Below are positions 49,609-63,076 of a stretch of DNA of 64,000 nucleotides, one piece after another. Each line of letters starts with the position of its first letter. Position 1 is the stretch's first letter. The notes below the pieces were generated by a model. That model saw only the letters and a list, made by a program, of their open reading frames with translations, was not told where the DNA came from and searched no databases. The position numbers were made by a program, and so were the translations under genes. This stretch comes from Paramecium pentaurelia (Eukaryota > Ciliophora > Oligohymenophorea > Peniculida > Parameciidae): positions 307,296-371,295 of the forward strand of contig CAJJDO010000056.1 of assembly GCA_905183005.1 (NCBI GenBank), read 5' to 3'.

Positions 49609-51093
49609 TCATAATTCTTTGCATTTTCTAATTTGTATCTCCTTTGATTTTTCATCCCAAGTGATTAGATATTCACCATCATCACTTAATTAACCATAAA
49701 TCTAGAATTGATCAAATTCAATAGTTAACTCAGTTATAAAATCTCCGTTTTCTTTCTTCCTTATTAAGTTGATATTCTAACCATTCTTATTCACTAAAAG
49801 ACACTTAGATTTTAAGTATTATTATGGAAATAGATTAGTACAACCACATGAACCAGATTTCACAATAATTTACTTAGTCTTTTCAAATTTTTGATTTTTA
49901 CTATTTATCTCATATAAATGCATTTATTCTTAATGACTAGGTTAGAATGCGAATTAATTATCATTTATAAAACTTAATCGAAATCCATATTATTCTGCTT
50001 TTATCTTTTAAATCATAGTCCATATCTAATCAATATAGGTATATTCATATATTATTATCTATGAATCATATGAACAAGATATCAATTTATCTTACTTTTC
50101 ATTTAAATTTAATGAATAGACTTAAGAAGTATGATCTTAAATGGTTTATTAACACTACCATCCATTTTATTTATTCCAAAATTTAATAGATGAATCATTA
50201 CTTCCTGAAATTATAATATTTTCATTATTATTCAATAATAAAGTACTAATACTTCTCGTATGTCCAACCAATTTTTGTTAGCAAATCCATAAATTATTTT
50301 GATTCATCTACCAAATGATAATTGACTTATCCACGCTTCCAGATACAAAATGATTAGATTTCTTCATAAAGTTTAATGTTGATACATCAAATTGATGATC
50401 ACATAAGAGTTATGATTGATTTAATTTCCCTTATTTGAGATCAAATACTTTAATTTACTTACCACACCCTGCTACAACAATTGAGTTATCTTTATTAATT
50501 GCGATTGCAAAACAATAGTTTTCTTATTTGATAGAATTTTAATTCATCAGTTCAAAATTAAATTGTTTTAAGATTTTTAGTGGCTTTTTTTATTCAAAAA
50601 TCTATTCTTTAATCTCTGAAGGTTCTAAAATTTATAAATTATCTGTTGATCTCAAATTTATTTATTTTTTTTAGTTTTCCAAAATTTCTTTAACTATCTA
50701 TTTAATTAATTCAATTGCTTATAAGAATTAGTTAAGTAAAGTTTTCTCCCATAATTCAATTAAACTTAAACATTTAACTATGTTGTCTATCTATGAAAGT
50801 CCTAATTGAGGTAACTATGCTAAATTAATGTTACATAAATTAATAAATTTATTTAGAAGGCTATCAAGGGTTAATTTGCACTCCTAAGCCTTCTATTGAA
50901 CATTCTGGACAATAATGACTCTTTTACGAATCCACTCATCTAAGATTTCTAATGGTGTTAACTTCTTCAAGTGCTGACCATGATTTGCCAGACATGAATT
51001 ACAATAAGGCCTTTAATATTAGCATTGACTATCAATGCAAACTCCTATTATTTATTAATTTAAATGATCAGCTTAAGTACATCTAATTAACAT
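49609..51093 (-). CDS. B-box-like zinc finger + WD40 protein, 494 aa
   Basis: Single exon from ATG at 51093 to TGA at 49609-49611, 495 codons with no internal TGA; about a tenth of the codons are TAA/TAG (Gln). Residues 5-41 form a B-box-like zinc module (C5, H10, C19, C24, C31, C34, H38, H41), with the same spacing as in the TPR protein at 14877-17671. A helical linker, probably coiled coil (residues about 50-210), follows. Then come five or more WD40 repeats: VAGCGKQIKVFDLKQG, VSGSVDKSIIIWQMNQN, ISGSNDSSIKFWNKQNGW and ISCSYDSQIIIYEY, plus a conserved C-terminal stretch (YGQLSDDGEYLITWDEKSK). The family is characteristic of Paramecium. The architecture suggests a cytosolic scaffold, possibly linked to ubiquitin-type or signalling complexes, but that is inference. 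Intact. Confidence 0.95.
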
Positions 51094-52533
51094 TTTCTAT
51101 TTCTATTAACAATAATATTTAATAAATATAAAATTATTTGTAATTCAAATTTCGAAATTACTTTATTTCAATCACAAATTATCTTTAGAAGCAAAACAAA
51201 ACGAGAACTTTATAATAAAATGAATGAATAATTTAATTATTTCATAAATGAAAATTCTATTTTCTTATTAGTATTTTATATATAAAAAATATAGATCGCT
51301 TTTTATTTCTAGATTAAAATTTACATGAATTAACTAATATAGTCTTCTCCTTCAAACTTCTTTTAACATGAAAAGAGATACTTATAAATTGGAAATAAAC
51401 ATATTATTGAATAAAATAAAGATATTTTTGTTTAGTTTATCAATAAAATAATTACAATAATATTAATATTATCTAATTTATAAGTGAATATTGATTTTGA
51501 CTGCTTCAAATATAGTTGTAAATAATAAACCCTTAATATTATATTAGTCATAATATCTTATCAAATAATTAACCTCTACTATAAAAAAATGATCTACATA
51601 TTAGAATGATATATTTTAATATCTTAAAGAATTTAAAAATGATTAAAAAAATGAATAATTTACATTTAGTTTAAAAGAAAATCGTTGGAGATTAAAGATG
51701 AATAAAGGGCTGCTACTTGCACAAAATAATAAATGACTCAAGACGATAATTAAATTATATAAAGGATTTAGAGAATATTTCGAGTAAATTTATTAATTAT
51801 CCAATTAAGTGCAAATCAGAATTTATCATGTGTATTATCGGATGGATGATTTATATGTGTTGTAAAATTTTCCATTCGTTCCTATTGTAATATTAAATGT
51901 ATGATAAATAATAATTAAATTGAAAAAATAAAATACAAAAATAAAAAATTTCCTATCTTTTGATCAAAAATATTGGAATTTAAAAAAAATATTTTGCAAA
52001 TTTATTTATAAGAAGAATTCATTTTTTCAGAAGAAAAATCCATATGGATTCACTCAAAATTGAGTTTTATATCGAAAATAAATCTATTAGAAGTATTATT
52101 TATTTCTTACAATCGTTATATTTATTTAAAAAGATTAATTAAAGTTTTTTAATCAGAAGTTAAAGTTTTGTATCTATCAAAGCTTTAGTGAGTTAAATAT
52201 AAACTGTGAAAAAAAGATATTAGAAATCAAATATTGAAAAAAGAAAAATAATCATGACATCATCTGTTTCCCTTCAATTTAATTAAATAATAGACATTTT
52301 GAGTTGAAACACAAACATAGTTTCCTTAAAAACTCATTTTATATTTTTTTAATCTTTTGAAAAAGTATCTCGAAATACCCCCTTATGTATGCAAAATGCA
52401 AAAACTAAAAAGTTGCTAAAGGTTCATAAAAGAACACCTTCAAATACAAATCTCAAAAGGTAATAAATAGATTTTGGAGTATAATAATTTATAACAAAGG
52501 AAAAAACCTTTTGGTTGTTTCAATTAGAGAAAA
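51094..52533. other. AT-rich upstream region
   Basis: AT-rich DNA upstream of the B-box/WD40 gene. Ciliate promoters have no motif that I can call here. Nothing else recognised. Confidence 0.5.
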
Positions 52534-53060
52534 ATGGTCTATCGATTAAGCAGGAAAGTAAAAAGATATATAAATGGGCATTTTTCCAAATAGGTCATAG
52601 AACCAAATTTTTATGTTAATTAAGGAGAAGTTATTGTACATGTACAAGTGTTGGTTGTTGATACTTCTGAAAAGATGATTTAGATAGGAGGAAAAATTGC
52701 AATAAATTTAACTTAGAGAATTACCAAGATCGAAATTTCGATGATGAACTACTCCCTTAGGAAATTCTAGAGTATAAGAGTGAGATGACTTGTTATTCCT
52801 TTGTATGTTTGGAATTAAAGAGGTTATGAACTATCTCAAATGATGTGTCAATCAGTAAATGCATTATAGAGATTTTAGACAGGACTCTACTATTAATAAG
52901 GATAGCGATAATTTTAAAAATTGAAAATAACTGTAATTTTATATATATATGAATCAAAAAAATTTAATGACTCGAATTTTAATGAAATACTATATTATAT
53001 ACTAAGAGTATTAAATATAAAATATAGAATATTAATAATTTATGACTATAAGAATTGATT
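52534..53060 (+). pseudogene. Coding-like fragment, unrecognised, one TGA
   Basis: From ATG at 52534 one frame holds to about 53060 with a single TGA at 52786-52788. The first part is protein-like: MVYRLSRKVKRYINGHF, EPNFYVNQGEVIVHVQVLVV, KMIQIGGKIAINLTQRITKI. After the TGA come LVIPLYVWNQRGYELSQMM and LQRFQTGLYYQQGQRQF. The local G+C is higher than the flanks. No family recognised. Either the gene ends at the TGA (84 aa), or a longer gene has a nonsense codon. Confidence 0.35.
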
Positions 53061-54590
53061 TCATTAAATTAATTATTAAGTGAGCAAAAAATAAGATAAC
53101 TTAAAAAGATGTTAAATAAAATAAAATATCATTAATTTTTTTACTCTCCAAATATTTTCGCATCATATGTCTACGAATTTTTCATAAATTTATTTAATTA
53201 CTTAAAAATTATAATTAATTACCTTAAAATAATAAGATATAAAGATCTATATTTTTAATTTCCCATCTATTTAAAAATCTATATAAATTAATAAACTTTT
53301 ATTAATGTACTATAGTAAATCAATATTGTAGTCAATTCATTACATTATTAATTTAAAATATATGAAAAAAAAGATATAATTAATAAAAATCCTTATTTTC
53401 ATATAGAATCATCCAATTATATATGTGATATTAATAATATATATTAATTTAAATCGACTAAATCAGTAGTAATTAGCGCCTCATTTTAAGAATATGAAAA
53501 TGAAGTTTTTAAAAACAATTTGCAAAGTAATTCTGGTAATCTTTTAACATTACAATTTTTTATTGAGTTATCAATTATCTATCTAATTCCTTTTTTCTTT
53601 TAGATTCGTTTTTCTAGTCTTGATCATTAAATCTATATCACTTGTTTCATTTTGGTTCATAGGTCATTTTACTCAAAATTAATGTTCAAGTCTAATTAAT
53701 TAAAAAAATCCTAATTATTATATTTTATAACAGCTAAAATGATTTGAAGAACCAAACCTATAAATTAAAATTGAAGGAACATTATTTATAAAAAATAATG
53801 GTATACGTTAGTATAGTGCTTAGTAATAGGTCATGGATGTTATTTATTTTAAGAAAAAATTATGCTACGTTCCTTTAAAAGATGATTCAATTAGAATAAC
53901 TCATATCGATGAGATTTAATATGGTTAGTTAATTAAGATGTGATTTAATAGTTTTCTGTTTATTTAATTTATAGCTTGACTACTAAGAATTAAATCGCCC
54001 TAAAAATTCAAAGTTCTTTAGATTTAGTTACAATTATTAGAAAGTTTTAACAAAGCAATAAAAAATCTAATCAAACCATGTGTAATAAGAATTAATTCAT
54101 ATAACTGAATATTTTAGTTTAAATCATTGCCTATCATTCTATCCTAGAATTTTATTGTTATTTTTAGATGAAATGATCTATTATTTGATCGATATAATAT
54201 ATCTGATTAGGCTTAAGAGATTTTTATTTTATTTAGCATAAAATTGATTGGAAGAAGATACAACAAACCAAACCTAACAAATAATTTTAATATTAGTGTT
54301 TAGGTCTTGTATTCTATAAAAGAAAAAGGGAGCATGAATCAATGATTATGGATTATCACATTTCTATATAAATCTTCCCTAAAACTTAGCAAACCTTCCC
54401 AAGGGGGATACAGGATCCACTAGCTTGGCAATTACTAGCCCATCCATCCAATTTAGGTACTTTCTAAACTCTATGAATGTAGATAGGTAGATCAGGGTAA
54501 TAAATTTTCGTTAATTAAGCTTTTCAATTATTATTAAAAGTCATTGCATAAAATGTTTCATCTAATTTTAATTTGTTCATAAATTTATGA
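53061..54590. other. AT-rich stretch with a GC-richer end
   Basis: Nothing firm. About 54360-54500 is GC-richer and has a coding-like frame (SLKLSKPSQGGYRIHQLGN) that may belong to the following island in another frame. Confidence 0.3.
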
Positions 54591-55307
54591 GACTCAGATC
54601 TTAATCACACTTTACTTAAGAGAGATCTTCTCTTACATATATCTACATTTCTTAGGGGTAGGTATAGTCTGAAGAGATGGTTGGACAGGTTTTAGATATG
54701 CTTTGATCTAGAATTGAGACTGGGATATGATAATTGCTAAGTGGGAAGTATGTCCCTGAAAGCTAATGATGTAGTCTCTCGAATCTAATTTTGTTGCATG
54801 GAATAGTGGTGTTGTGATAAAAATAGTTACTGCTACAGGATAATAACATGCAAATTAATTTGGTTCTAATATTGCAAATTATTTTATAGATTTCAGATCA
54901 AATAAAGAGAAATAAAAATTATTTTGAATAGCTAAATTCTTTCTTTCATCAAAATATGCACAATTAAAGAAATCTCTACAAGTTTTTGTTTCCAACATTA
55001 TTTATAATTATTGTTAGTCAGATAAATTTGTTGTTAATATTCCAATCTTTTCAACAGTTTCGATACAAGAATAAATAATCATTTTTAGCAGGAAAGCAAT
55101 AGATCAGGTTTGTAAACTCCCTTATAATTGTGTATTAATCAGTTAATTTTATATATTTAATAGTAAAGTTGTAATTAAACAATAGGATGCTATTAACCAC
55201 AGAGAATATAAGATTCTATGTATATTCAATATAGTATGATATTAGATAATTATTCGAAATTTTTAATTTTAAATGAATTTGGTTCGTAAAGTACGTTATT
55301 GTAATGA
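54591..55307 (+). pseudogene. GC-richer coding island, unrecognised
   Basis: TGA-free frame from just after TGA 54588 to TGA 55305-55307. The first 80 codons are in a GC-richer patch and look like protein: RGRYSLKRWLDRFQICFDLE, then VGSMSLKANDVVSRIQF and a Cys-rich segment. The rest is AT-rich and Gln/Asn-rich. No ATG at the upstream end. Could be a fragment of a decayed gene; a structured RNA in the GC-rich part is an alternative. Confidence 0.3.
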
Positions 55308-56960
55308 ATATTTCAATTGAATACAAAAATATTTAATTTCCAAATTTAATTAAACAGGGGCTTAATTGACAGTTGCAAAATACATTTCATTTTCAGAGAA
55401 ACAAAAGATAAAGTGAAAATTTTATCCTTCGATTAATTTATAAATTTGGTTAATTCTCATCTTATTATTTAAATCTAAGAACCAGACAATAATTATAAAT
55501 CATCAGGGAATATTGATATTTATTGAATTGAATCGGAATGACCATCAATTTCTGATTTTTATCTTTAGGCATTCAAATTCCTAAGTTGAAATACTTTATA
55601 ACCTCGTTATGGTATGATTTCTTTTGTTGAGATAGAAATCAGATCAGAATTGGTTTTATTACTTTTGAATTTTGATCAAAGCTTGTACATTGTTGAACCA
55701 CATAATATTATAGTTTAATCTTAATATTGAGTGATAAATAAAAATTATTTTCCGAAAATAAGCACCATTATTTTATTCTAGACATTAAATTATTTAAATG
55801 ATTCAAAATTTATTAAATCTAATTTTCTTTACTAGTAATAATAGCCATTAAAAACCTACTAATACTAATAGCCATCACAAACCAAAGTAATTTATCCTAT
55901 ATCTAATTTGCATAAATGAAATTAATAAAGAAAAACTATTATAATCAATATTGATATATTAAGATAAAAAGCAATATATCAATTATGTATCTTAATTGGA
56001 TTACAAAGAGGAATATATCTAAATTATTATCAATACTAATCCCAACGTAATTTGTATTAGATAATATCAAACGATCTATTGATATAGTAAATTCATTCTT
56101 ACTGTATAATAATTGATTACTTTCCCATTCCTTTAATTTATAGCTTATATATAAATAAATTACAAACTAGATTATGTAATAGCTACAAACTTTTAATATT
56201 TTTGATCCAAGGTGTAAAGTGTTTCTTAATTTTTAAGCCAAATGCTACAGTTTGTTGCCAAGACCACAAACGATGAATCATTAGAAATAGAAAAATCATT
56301 AACTAAAGAACTCTAATCCAATTTTAAATATCAATCTATCAACATTAATTTGAATCCATTTTTCAAACTAAAAGTTAATAATTTACCATTTGTTGATAAA
56401 AAAACTGCTTATATGAGAGGAGAAAATATCTTTCTCTTCAACATAAAATAAAATTTGAAATTGAGTCTAATTTCTTGAAGACAAGTTTACAAATCAATTT
56501 AATCATAATATTATTAAATCAATGCAGCATTATAAATTTAGTCTTTGTTTTTATTTCTTATAATTTATTATTTTGCGGAGTAATCTCAATTTTATCAATC
56601 CCCTAAATTACAAATTTTTAAATCTATAATTGTCCAGAATTTGATTTCCATCTTCTTTACTTTACTAAGTACGATTACTAAGCTATTTTGTGAAATGAAT
56701 GTGCTAGAAGCATTTTTAATAGTAAGTAAACATGTAATCTATTTTACATTTGTAAAATTAAAAATAATCCTATAATAATACTCCTTAAAGATGAAATTGC
56801 AATAAAGTTTATTTAGCTAGATTTTGGAAAAGATAAATTGTAGGGTTTACAAGATTTTATTAGGTTCTACATTTTAAAAATAAAAAAATTTAACTTTGAA
56901 TTTAAATTGCAGGATATTAATTATTGGATGATTTAAAAATATCTTTATAAATAGAATTTT
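55308..56960. other. AT-rich stretch, nothing recognised
   Basis: No gene or repeat recognised with confidence. It may contain decayed 3' parts of the surface-protein gene to the right. Confidence 0.4.
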
Positions 56961-57340
56961 TCAAAGTTAATATTTATTATAAGATAAATATTTTCCATTT
57001 AGAATAAGTATTTAATATTTAAATTAATCTATTAATGTGTAATCAACTGTACAGAATGATACTTTTAATCTCTACTAATTGTGAAATTATCTTTCTAAGG
57101 TTTTTGTTTAGAATTAAATCTCATAAAATAATTTTCCATCCCCTTCAGAAAGTAAAGTAGCTCCATAATTAAAAAAGATGATTGATTTAATTTTTTTGTA
57201 AGTATTTCTTACAAAGTAAATTTTCGAATTTGCATTTTCTATTTTTGCTAATGTAAATTTACAGTAAATTAAAGGTACATTTTTAACTATTGTGTTAAGT
57301 TAATTTTTTTTCAAATGAGATTTTTATCTGATATCTATAT
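56961..57340 (-). pseudogene. Possible beta-helix-type surface protein fragment
   Basis: The minus strand has an open frame ending at TGA 56961-56963 with repeat-like text: KNVPLIYCKFTLAKIENANS, IYFVRNTYKKIKS, YGATLLSEGDGKLFYE. The style (short strands, then GA/GG and a polar turn) resembles the parallel beta-helix repeats common in large ciliate surface proteins. It lies downstream of and in the same orientation as the signal-peptide gene start at 59871 and may be part of it. Confidence 0.35.
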
Positions 57341-58399
57341 TCCATTTAAATCTTCTTTGAAAAACAATGCTCCCAAAAAACTTAAAAACAATATTGAATT
57401 ATATGTTAATCTTACGAATTCAAAACTAATATCTGGATATTTATTCTACAATTGAATCATTTCTATCAATTTTTCTTTAAATATTGCGAACTAGTAGAAT
57501 TTAGGCTTTAGAAGCTCCAAAAAAATTTTAAAATGTTCTATGATAAATTAAATTTCTTCTTTTAGTGAAAGACTCTATTTCAATAAAGTTTAATCTATCT
57601 TATTATCTATTGAAATTTTTTTTTTGTTTAAATTAAATACATATGTGCAAAAAGAACTCTTAAATAGACTTATGATTAAATGAAAATAAATTACATTTTG
57701 TATGAATCAACATAAATTTCGTAATAAATTTTATATTCTTAATCTTTTTCATTTTTATTAAAATAATAATCTTTTGGAAGAAAATTAGTGAGCAATAGAT
57801 TTATTCAATAAATTTTGATATCAAACTAATTTAAGATTTAATCACAAATTTTAAGCAATTAAATGTCATCTTTTATAGTCTTTCCTAAAGTTTAATATTA
57901 AAATATTAGTTATTCATTTTAAATTTTTAACAGAATCTTTTTTACTGTTTCTTCAAATTTAACTCTAAATTATTTTAAATTCATTAAATGAAAAACTTTA
58001 CGCTTCTAATTACTTAAGAAATTCATAAAATCTGTTTATTGCTCTTTTTACACTGACTTTAGAATATTAATTTAAATATATATTGTCTAAATCTGAAGCT
58101 CAGAGTAACAATTCAACATTCTTTAGAGTACTTTTTTTTTTTTTGAAAACCAAGTTTAATATTCCGTAGAATTTAATATTTCTTCTCTAGAAGTTATTAT
58201 CATTGTAAAATATTAATTCAGATTCTGCAAGATTAAATCCTGAAAAAAAATATATATAAATTGTAAAGATTTTGTTTTAAACAACCTCAATTTAAGCGTA
58301 ACTTTCAAGGATTAAAACAATACTTATAATTTTATTATTTTACTGTTAACATCTCTATCTATATGACATCAAAGTTATAATTTTATGAATCTAATGCTT
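57341..58399 (-). other. AT-rich stretch with scattered coding-like pieces
   Basis: Pieces such as LQDLILQNLNQYFTMIITSR (about 58190-58240, minus) suggest that a decayed gene continues through here, but frames change and TGAs are frequent. Confidence 0.3.
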
Positions 58400-59871
58400 A
58401 ATCAATTAAATTATGTTTTGGATCTATCATAAATGGCATGGAATCCATTTTTGTTCCTCAATAGAATATTAGAATATTTACACATTCCATTTAAAATGGA
58501 TTTGAATTTAGAACTTCATTTAAAATTGAATAATATAAAAAATATTCTTATCTTTTAATATTTTATGAGATTTGCTATAATTAATCACAACTCCACAGTA
58601 GTTCATCATTAATACATCCCTCACAATTTAAAGAGCATTACTTGCATTGTTGTTGATTTTTATCAAAATATTAATTAGGAGAACAAACATAACCTTAAGT
58701 TGGATTAGCGATACCTTACTTACAGGTAAAACAATGTTATAAGGATATGATAGTTTAGTGATTATTTGGTGGACACTATTTTAGCAATCTTTTTCATTTT
58801 TGCAAGTAATATAAAACTGATAAAATCCACAATAAGCTTTAATAGGTTCATTATTCAGATTTAATCATTCCAACTTTATTATGAGAGTATTGAAAATAAT
58901 GTTAGTGCTATTAGAATATTAATTTTGATTTACTCGATTTTGTCAATTCTTAAATAAGATATCTTTAAATCAAAAAAATAAATTTACCATCTTCCTTGTA
59001 ATGAAGGACCAACAACAACAATAAAAGCTATTGATAAACTATCATGAAGATCAATAATATTGATTTTTCTAGAAAATCTAAACTATGCCCATATATAAGG
59101 TCCTCCAAAGATTCAGTTTTTTTTTCAAATCGAATAATAGATATTTGATCATTTAGGCAAATTTTAACCTGTTTAACTAACCACTCGATTCTCAGAATAC
59201 ATAACAGGAATAATTTCTAATGAAATAAATTCTTTATTAATAGTCTGGAATTTGCCACTAATTAAAATTAGAGTACATTTTGTTGCATCAGTAGTATCAA
59301 ATCTAAGCAATTATTGGCATTAATTTTAAATTAAATATTACCAATGCATAAAACACATAAATTCCTTTTTGAAATGTAGTAATTCGTATTACGCCTAATA
59401 CATTTGAATTATTCACTGCATATTGAACACCAAGAGGGACAATACCTTAATGAAATCTCAATACTTTAAATAGCCTATTCCTGTGTAAATATCTCAAAAT
59501 ATAAAATTTTATTTTACGTATAATTGCCTATTGACCTATTGATTATAATATTTTTATATATTTTCCCGTGTCATTAATACTTAATTCAATATTACTTTCA
59601 GGTGGCAGTATATCGTTAAATAGTAGTAATTATATATATAGTAAAGTCAGGTTATAAGGATTACTAATGTTTAAATTATATAAAGCCCTTAATTCTATTT
59701 CATAATCCAATTATTTTCAAAGTAGAGATTTTAAGGAACAGGAAGACTTATTTCGGTAAAATCATACTACAGTTGCCAGTCTCATAGTTCTGTAGTTTCA
59801 TTTTCATATAAACCAAACCAGTAGAAAACTAATCCTATAATAAATGTCAATTTTACTATTAAATGATTCAT
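58400..59871 (-). pseudogene. Signal-peptide, cysteine-rich (GF-receptor-like) surface protein, decayed
   Basis: ATG at 59871 starts a good signal peptide (MNHLIVKLTFIIGLVFYWFG) followed by DWQLQYDFTEISLPVPQNLY. A TGA interrupts at codon 30 (59782-59784), and a one-base shift follows about 20 codons later. Coding-like pieces continue in several frames: ALYNLNISNPYNLTLLYIQ, GIVPLGVQYAVNNSNVLGVI, DTTDATKCTLILISGKFQTI, FGGPYIWAQFRFSRKINII. Then a Cys-rich block at 58595-58775 (CFTCKQGIANPTQGYVCSP and CKQCSLNCEGCINDELLW) has the CxxC spacing of growth-factor-receptor/furin-like repeats. Proteins of this type are secreted or membrane-anchored surface proteins in ciliates. Too many shifts and TGAs for a working gene; some could be unrecognised tiny introns. 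Confidence 0.6.
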
Positions 59872-62800
59872 AATAACCATTTACAAATAAATAATTAGTC
59901 TAAAGAACAAATATTTCTGCATCCCTTATATTTAATAAAATATGAAGTTTCTGGTGGACATTTATTTAAAAATGTGTTATCTGGTTGAATTGTCTCAAAA
60001 TAGCATAAAGTGCATTGGTTTTGTAAATCACCCCAGTATTATAGACAATTTAGATGGTATTTTAGACTTGAATAGATGAAATTCTGGATAAATACATTAC
60101 CCATTAAAGTAAATGAATTAAATTAATGAATTTCTTTAATTAAATTTAATTAATTGCAAAATTAATATTCTATATAAATGCATACTTCGAATTGCATGAT
60201 TCCTTCTCTATCTAACTATTTTTATGGTATTATGATAAATCCAAGCATTTTTTATTATTGATTGAATCAGTCAAATTCTCTAGCTCATTTAAAAAAAAAA
60301 AAATATGAGATAAAATGTCATAAACAACATTTAACCATAAAACTCTTAATATTTATTATATTAAGCTCATAATAAGTAGTTGTAAGTGCTAAGTAGCAGG
60401 CTTATTGAAACAAATTTATACAGTTTGCAGTTATTTAACCTGAATCTTTTCTTTTATTTTCAAAAAAATGGCAGAATACTAATTGCAATCTTCAGTGTTA
60501 GAAAAGTTAAAGTTTTTATTTTAAGTGAGATGTGATGTAATAGAAGCCTATTCAGAATTTGACGAATGAAAAAATAGTAGAAGATCATTGATCAATTAAA
60601 TCATCATTTAATTTGAAAAAACTTTGGTTTCCTTCTTCTTTTTTAAATGTTCATATCATATCATTCTACAAAAGCTTAAAAATTATTGTTAAAAGTTATT
60701 TTAAACAATAAATTCTTTATGAGTATGCATTATACCATCTTCTTTTGTTTTCTAGTATTTAAGAGAAAAAAAAGATTTGGAATCTTAATAATCTCTAAAT
60801 ATTTATGTTATCTCTAATGATAAACCAAATTATCTTTATAATTCATCATTTTTGAAATCCTAGATGATTAGAATTTTATATATATATCTTATAAGTTATT
60901 GGTCTATATATTTAATTATTATAGGTAAGAAGAGGAAAATATTAATAATTGAATTAAGTAAAAATGAAAAAAAATGAAGGATATTGAATAAAATTTTAGA
61001 TTTAGACATTTTAATTTAACATATTTTAAGAATTATTATTAAAGGAAGGATCTAATGATGGTACTATGGAGCATCATTTTGGCAATTGAGCCTAAAGAAA
61101 TATAAATTAGATGATTGATTGATTTTGATAAAGAAATGAAATTATTCATCAATATGAGATTAGCATTATAATGTTATTTATGGGTATATTTAATCTTTTT
61201 TTTATTTGGCAAATACTTTTAACATTTGTCACAGTAAATCCTAAATAATTGGTTTCTTTTCTATTTAAAATATAATTGGATCTTCTTCCTAATAAGTTAT
61301 TTAGGATTTCAAAAATTAAATAATTGATGAGAAAGCTTTGCAAATTTTAATGTAATTTTATTTTAACTAAAGAAATATTTGATCATACTCAATAATGAGT
61401 TTAAAAGAAATTAATCTACTTTTCATCATAATTCTCATAATTAGATTATACATATAAAGTTATGATGATGTTATTTTATAGAGGTAGGTGTGCCTTGATT
61501 ACGTGGGAATTAAATATCACATAAGTGTCAAATATGATGACATAAATATTGTAAAAAGTGCAGAGACTTAATAATAAATTTCTTTTTTCTTTGCCTTCAA
61601 AATTTAATGTATTGATATTTTTATCAAATATATGAAGAAAGATATGCTAACTACTTGATTCTTTGAAATTAATTTATTTGAGTATGACTACTCCAAATTT
61701 AATTAAACAACTGTACCTACACTAAATAGAAAAAGTGCTATATCATTAGTGCAAATTATTAGAAATTCTAACAATTTGGTTAATAAGAATAATTTATTTT
61801 CATATGTATATATTTATAATGATTTAAAATAATTTAAAAAATGTTTCAAAGACTTATTTAAATTTATGCTCTTTAATTCAAATGAATATTATGTATTTTG
61901 AATCATATGAATTCATTTATAACTTAACAAAATTTTTAAACAATCAAACATCGTCTAATAAAACCTTAAGAATTTGAGTTGAAATAAGAGAAATTGTTAT
62001 TACTTTCTGAAAATAAATATTTTACAACTGGGATTAAAAAGTATAGGCCTTATAAATAGCCACTGCTTCTAACTATTTCACATTCATGCTACAACTGATT
62101 GAGCTTCTTACTATCTTCTTTGGTGGAATAGACTCTTTTTAGACAATTTTTAAACAATTTTGGAGATTCTAAATTATTAAAATAGTGTCTTTTTTTTTAG
62201 CATAAAATAATTTTTCAAATAAATCAAATGGGATGAAATTTTTGCCATTCCTAATATGATAATACTAACTAGACCTAAAGGTTCTTATTATTTAGAATCT
62301 CCTCCGAAGTTTTCTGGAAAAGATGTTAACCCATTTTATCTAAAATATTCGCGTATTTTGTATTTTGATTGTGATATCTATAAATTAAGAATTTCTATAA
62401 TTTGAAAATCCCTAAAAAATAAAATATAATTATACAAAATAACTATATTTGATTTTTCCATATTCTGTTTTATATTGATAAATCTCTAAATCTCTCTAGA
62501 TAATTATTAGATTTTGAATAGTAATATGCGATTGAATATCTCAACAAAAAGTTTATCTATTGTTGTTTTGAATTCTATTTTTAATCCAGTAATTTTTAAA
62601 TAATTTGAAATAAAATTTATTTTAGCAAAGTTAGCTATCTGCTTAGTTAAATTATATGTATCTTCTTGAGATTTTCTGATTTAATATTACTTTAAATTAA
62701 TATAGACCAATTTAAAGTAAAAATTTAAAAATACTTAAATTTTATGAAAGTGGTTTGGAAATTATACTTTGATCATGTTAACTAATTTAGTTTAGTCCAA

Positions 62801-63076
62801 ATTTGGTTTAAATTTCCAAATATTTTGATTAAAAAGCAATCATAAATTATAAGTAAAAAACGAAATTAAAAATGGCTCCCTCCATCCTTTAAATGAAAAT
62901 AGAGTAAAATTTTAATTGAAATATTGCCCATTCAGATTGAAAATAATTTTATTTACAAACTTCATATCCAAAGTAATAATTATAGCCTTACATTATAAAT
63001 TATGATTACCCTCATAAGTATACCTATAATTTTTATTATATGCTGATCAAACAATTACTATTTTATTTTTTATAAA
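59872..63076. other. AT-rich stretch, nothing firm
   Basis: About 3.2 kb without a recognisable gene. Around 62040-62170 the minus strand is slightly coding-like, but no motif is seen. Confidence 0.4.

Noticed and set aside
54650..54840. GC-rich patch as a structural RNA gene
   Set aside because: No tRNA, snRNA or SRP-like motif could be found by eye; left as an unassigned coding-like island.
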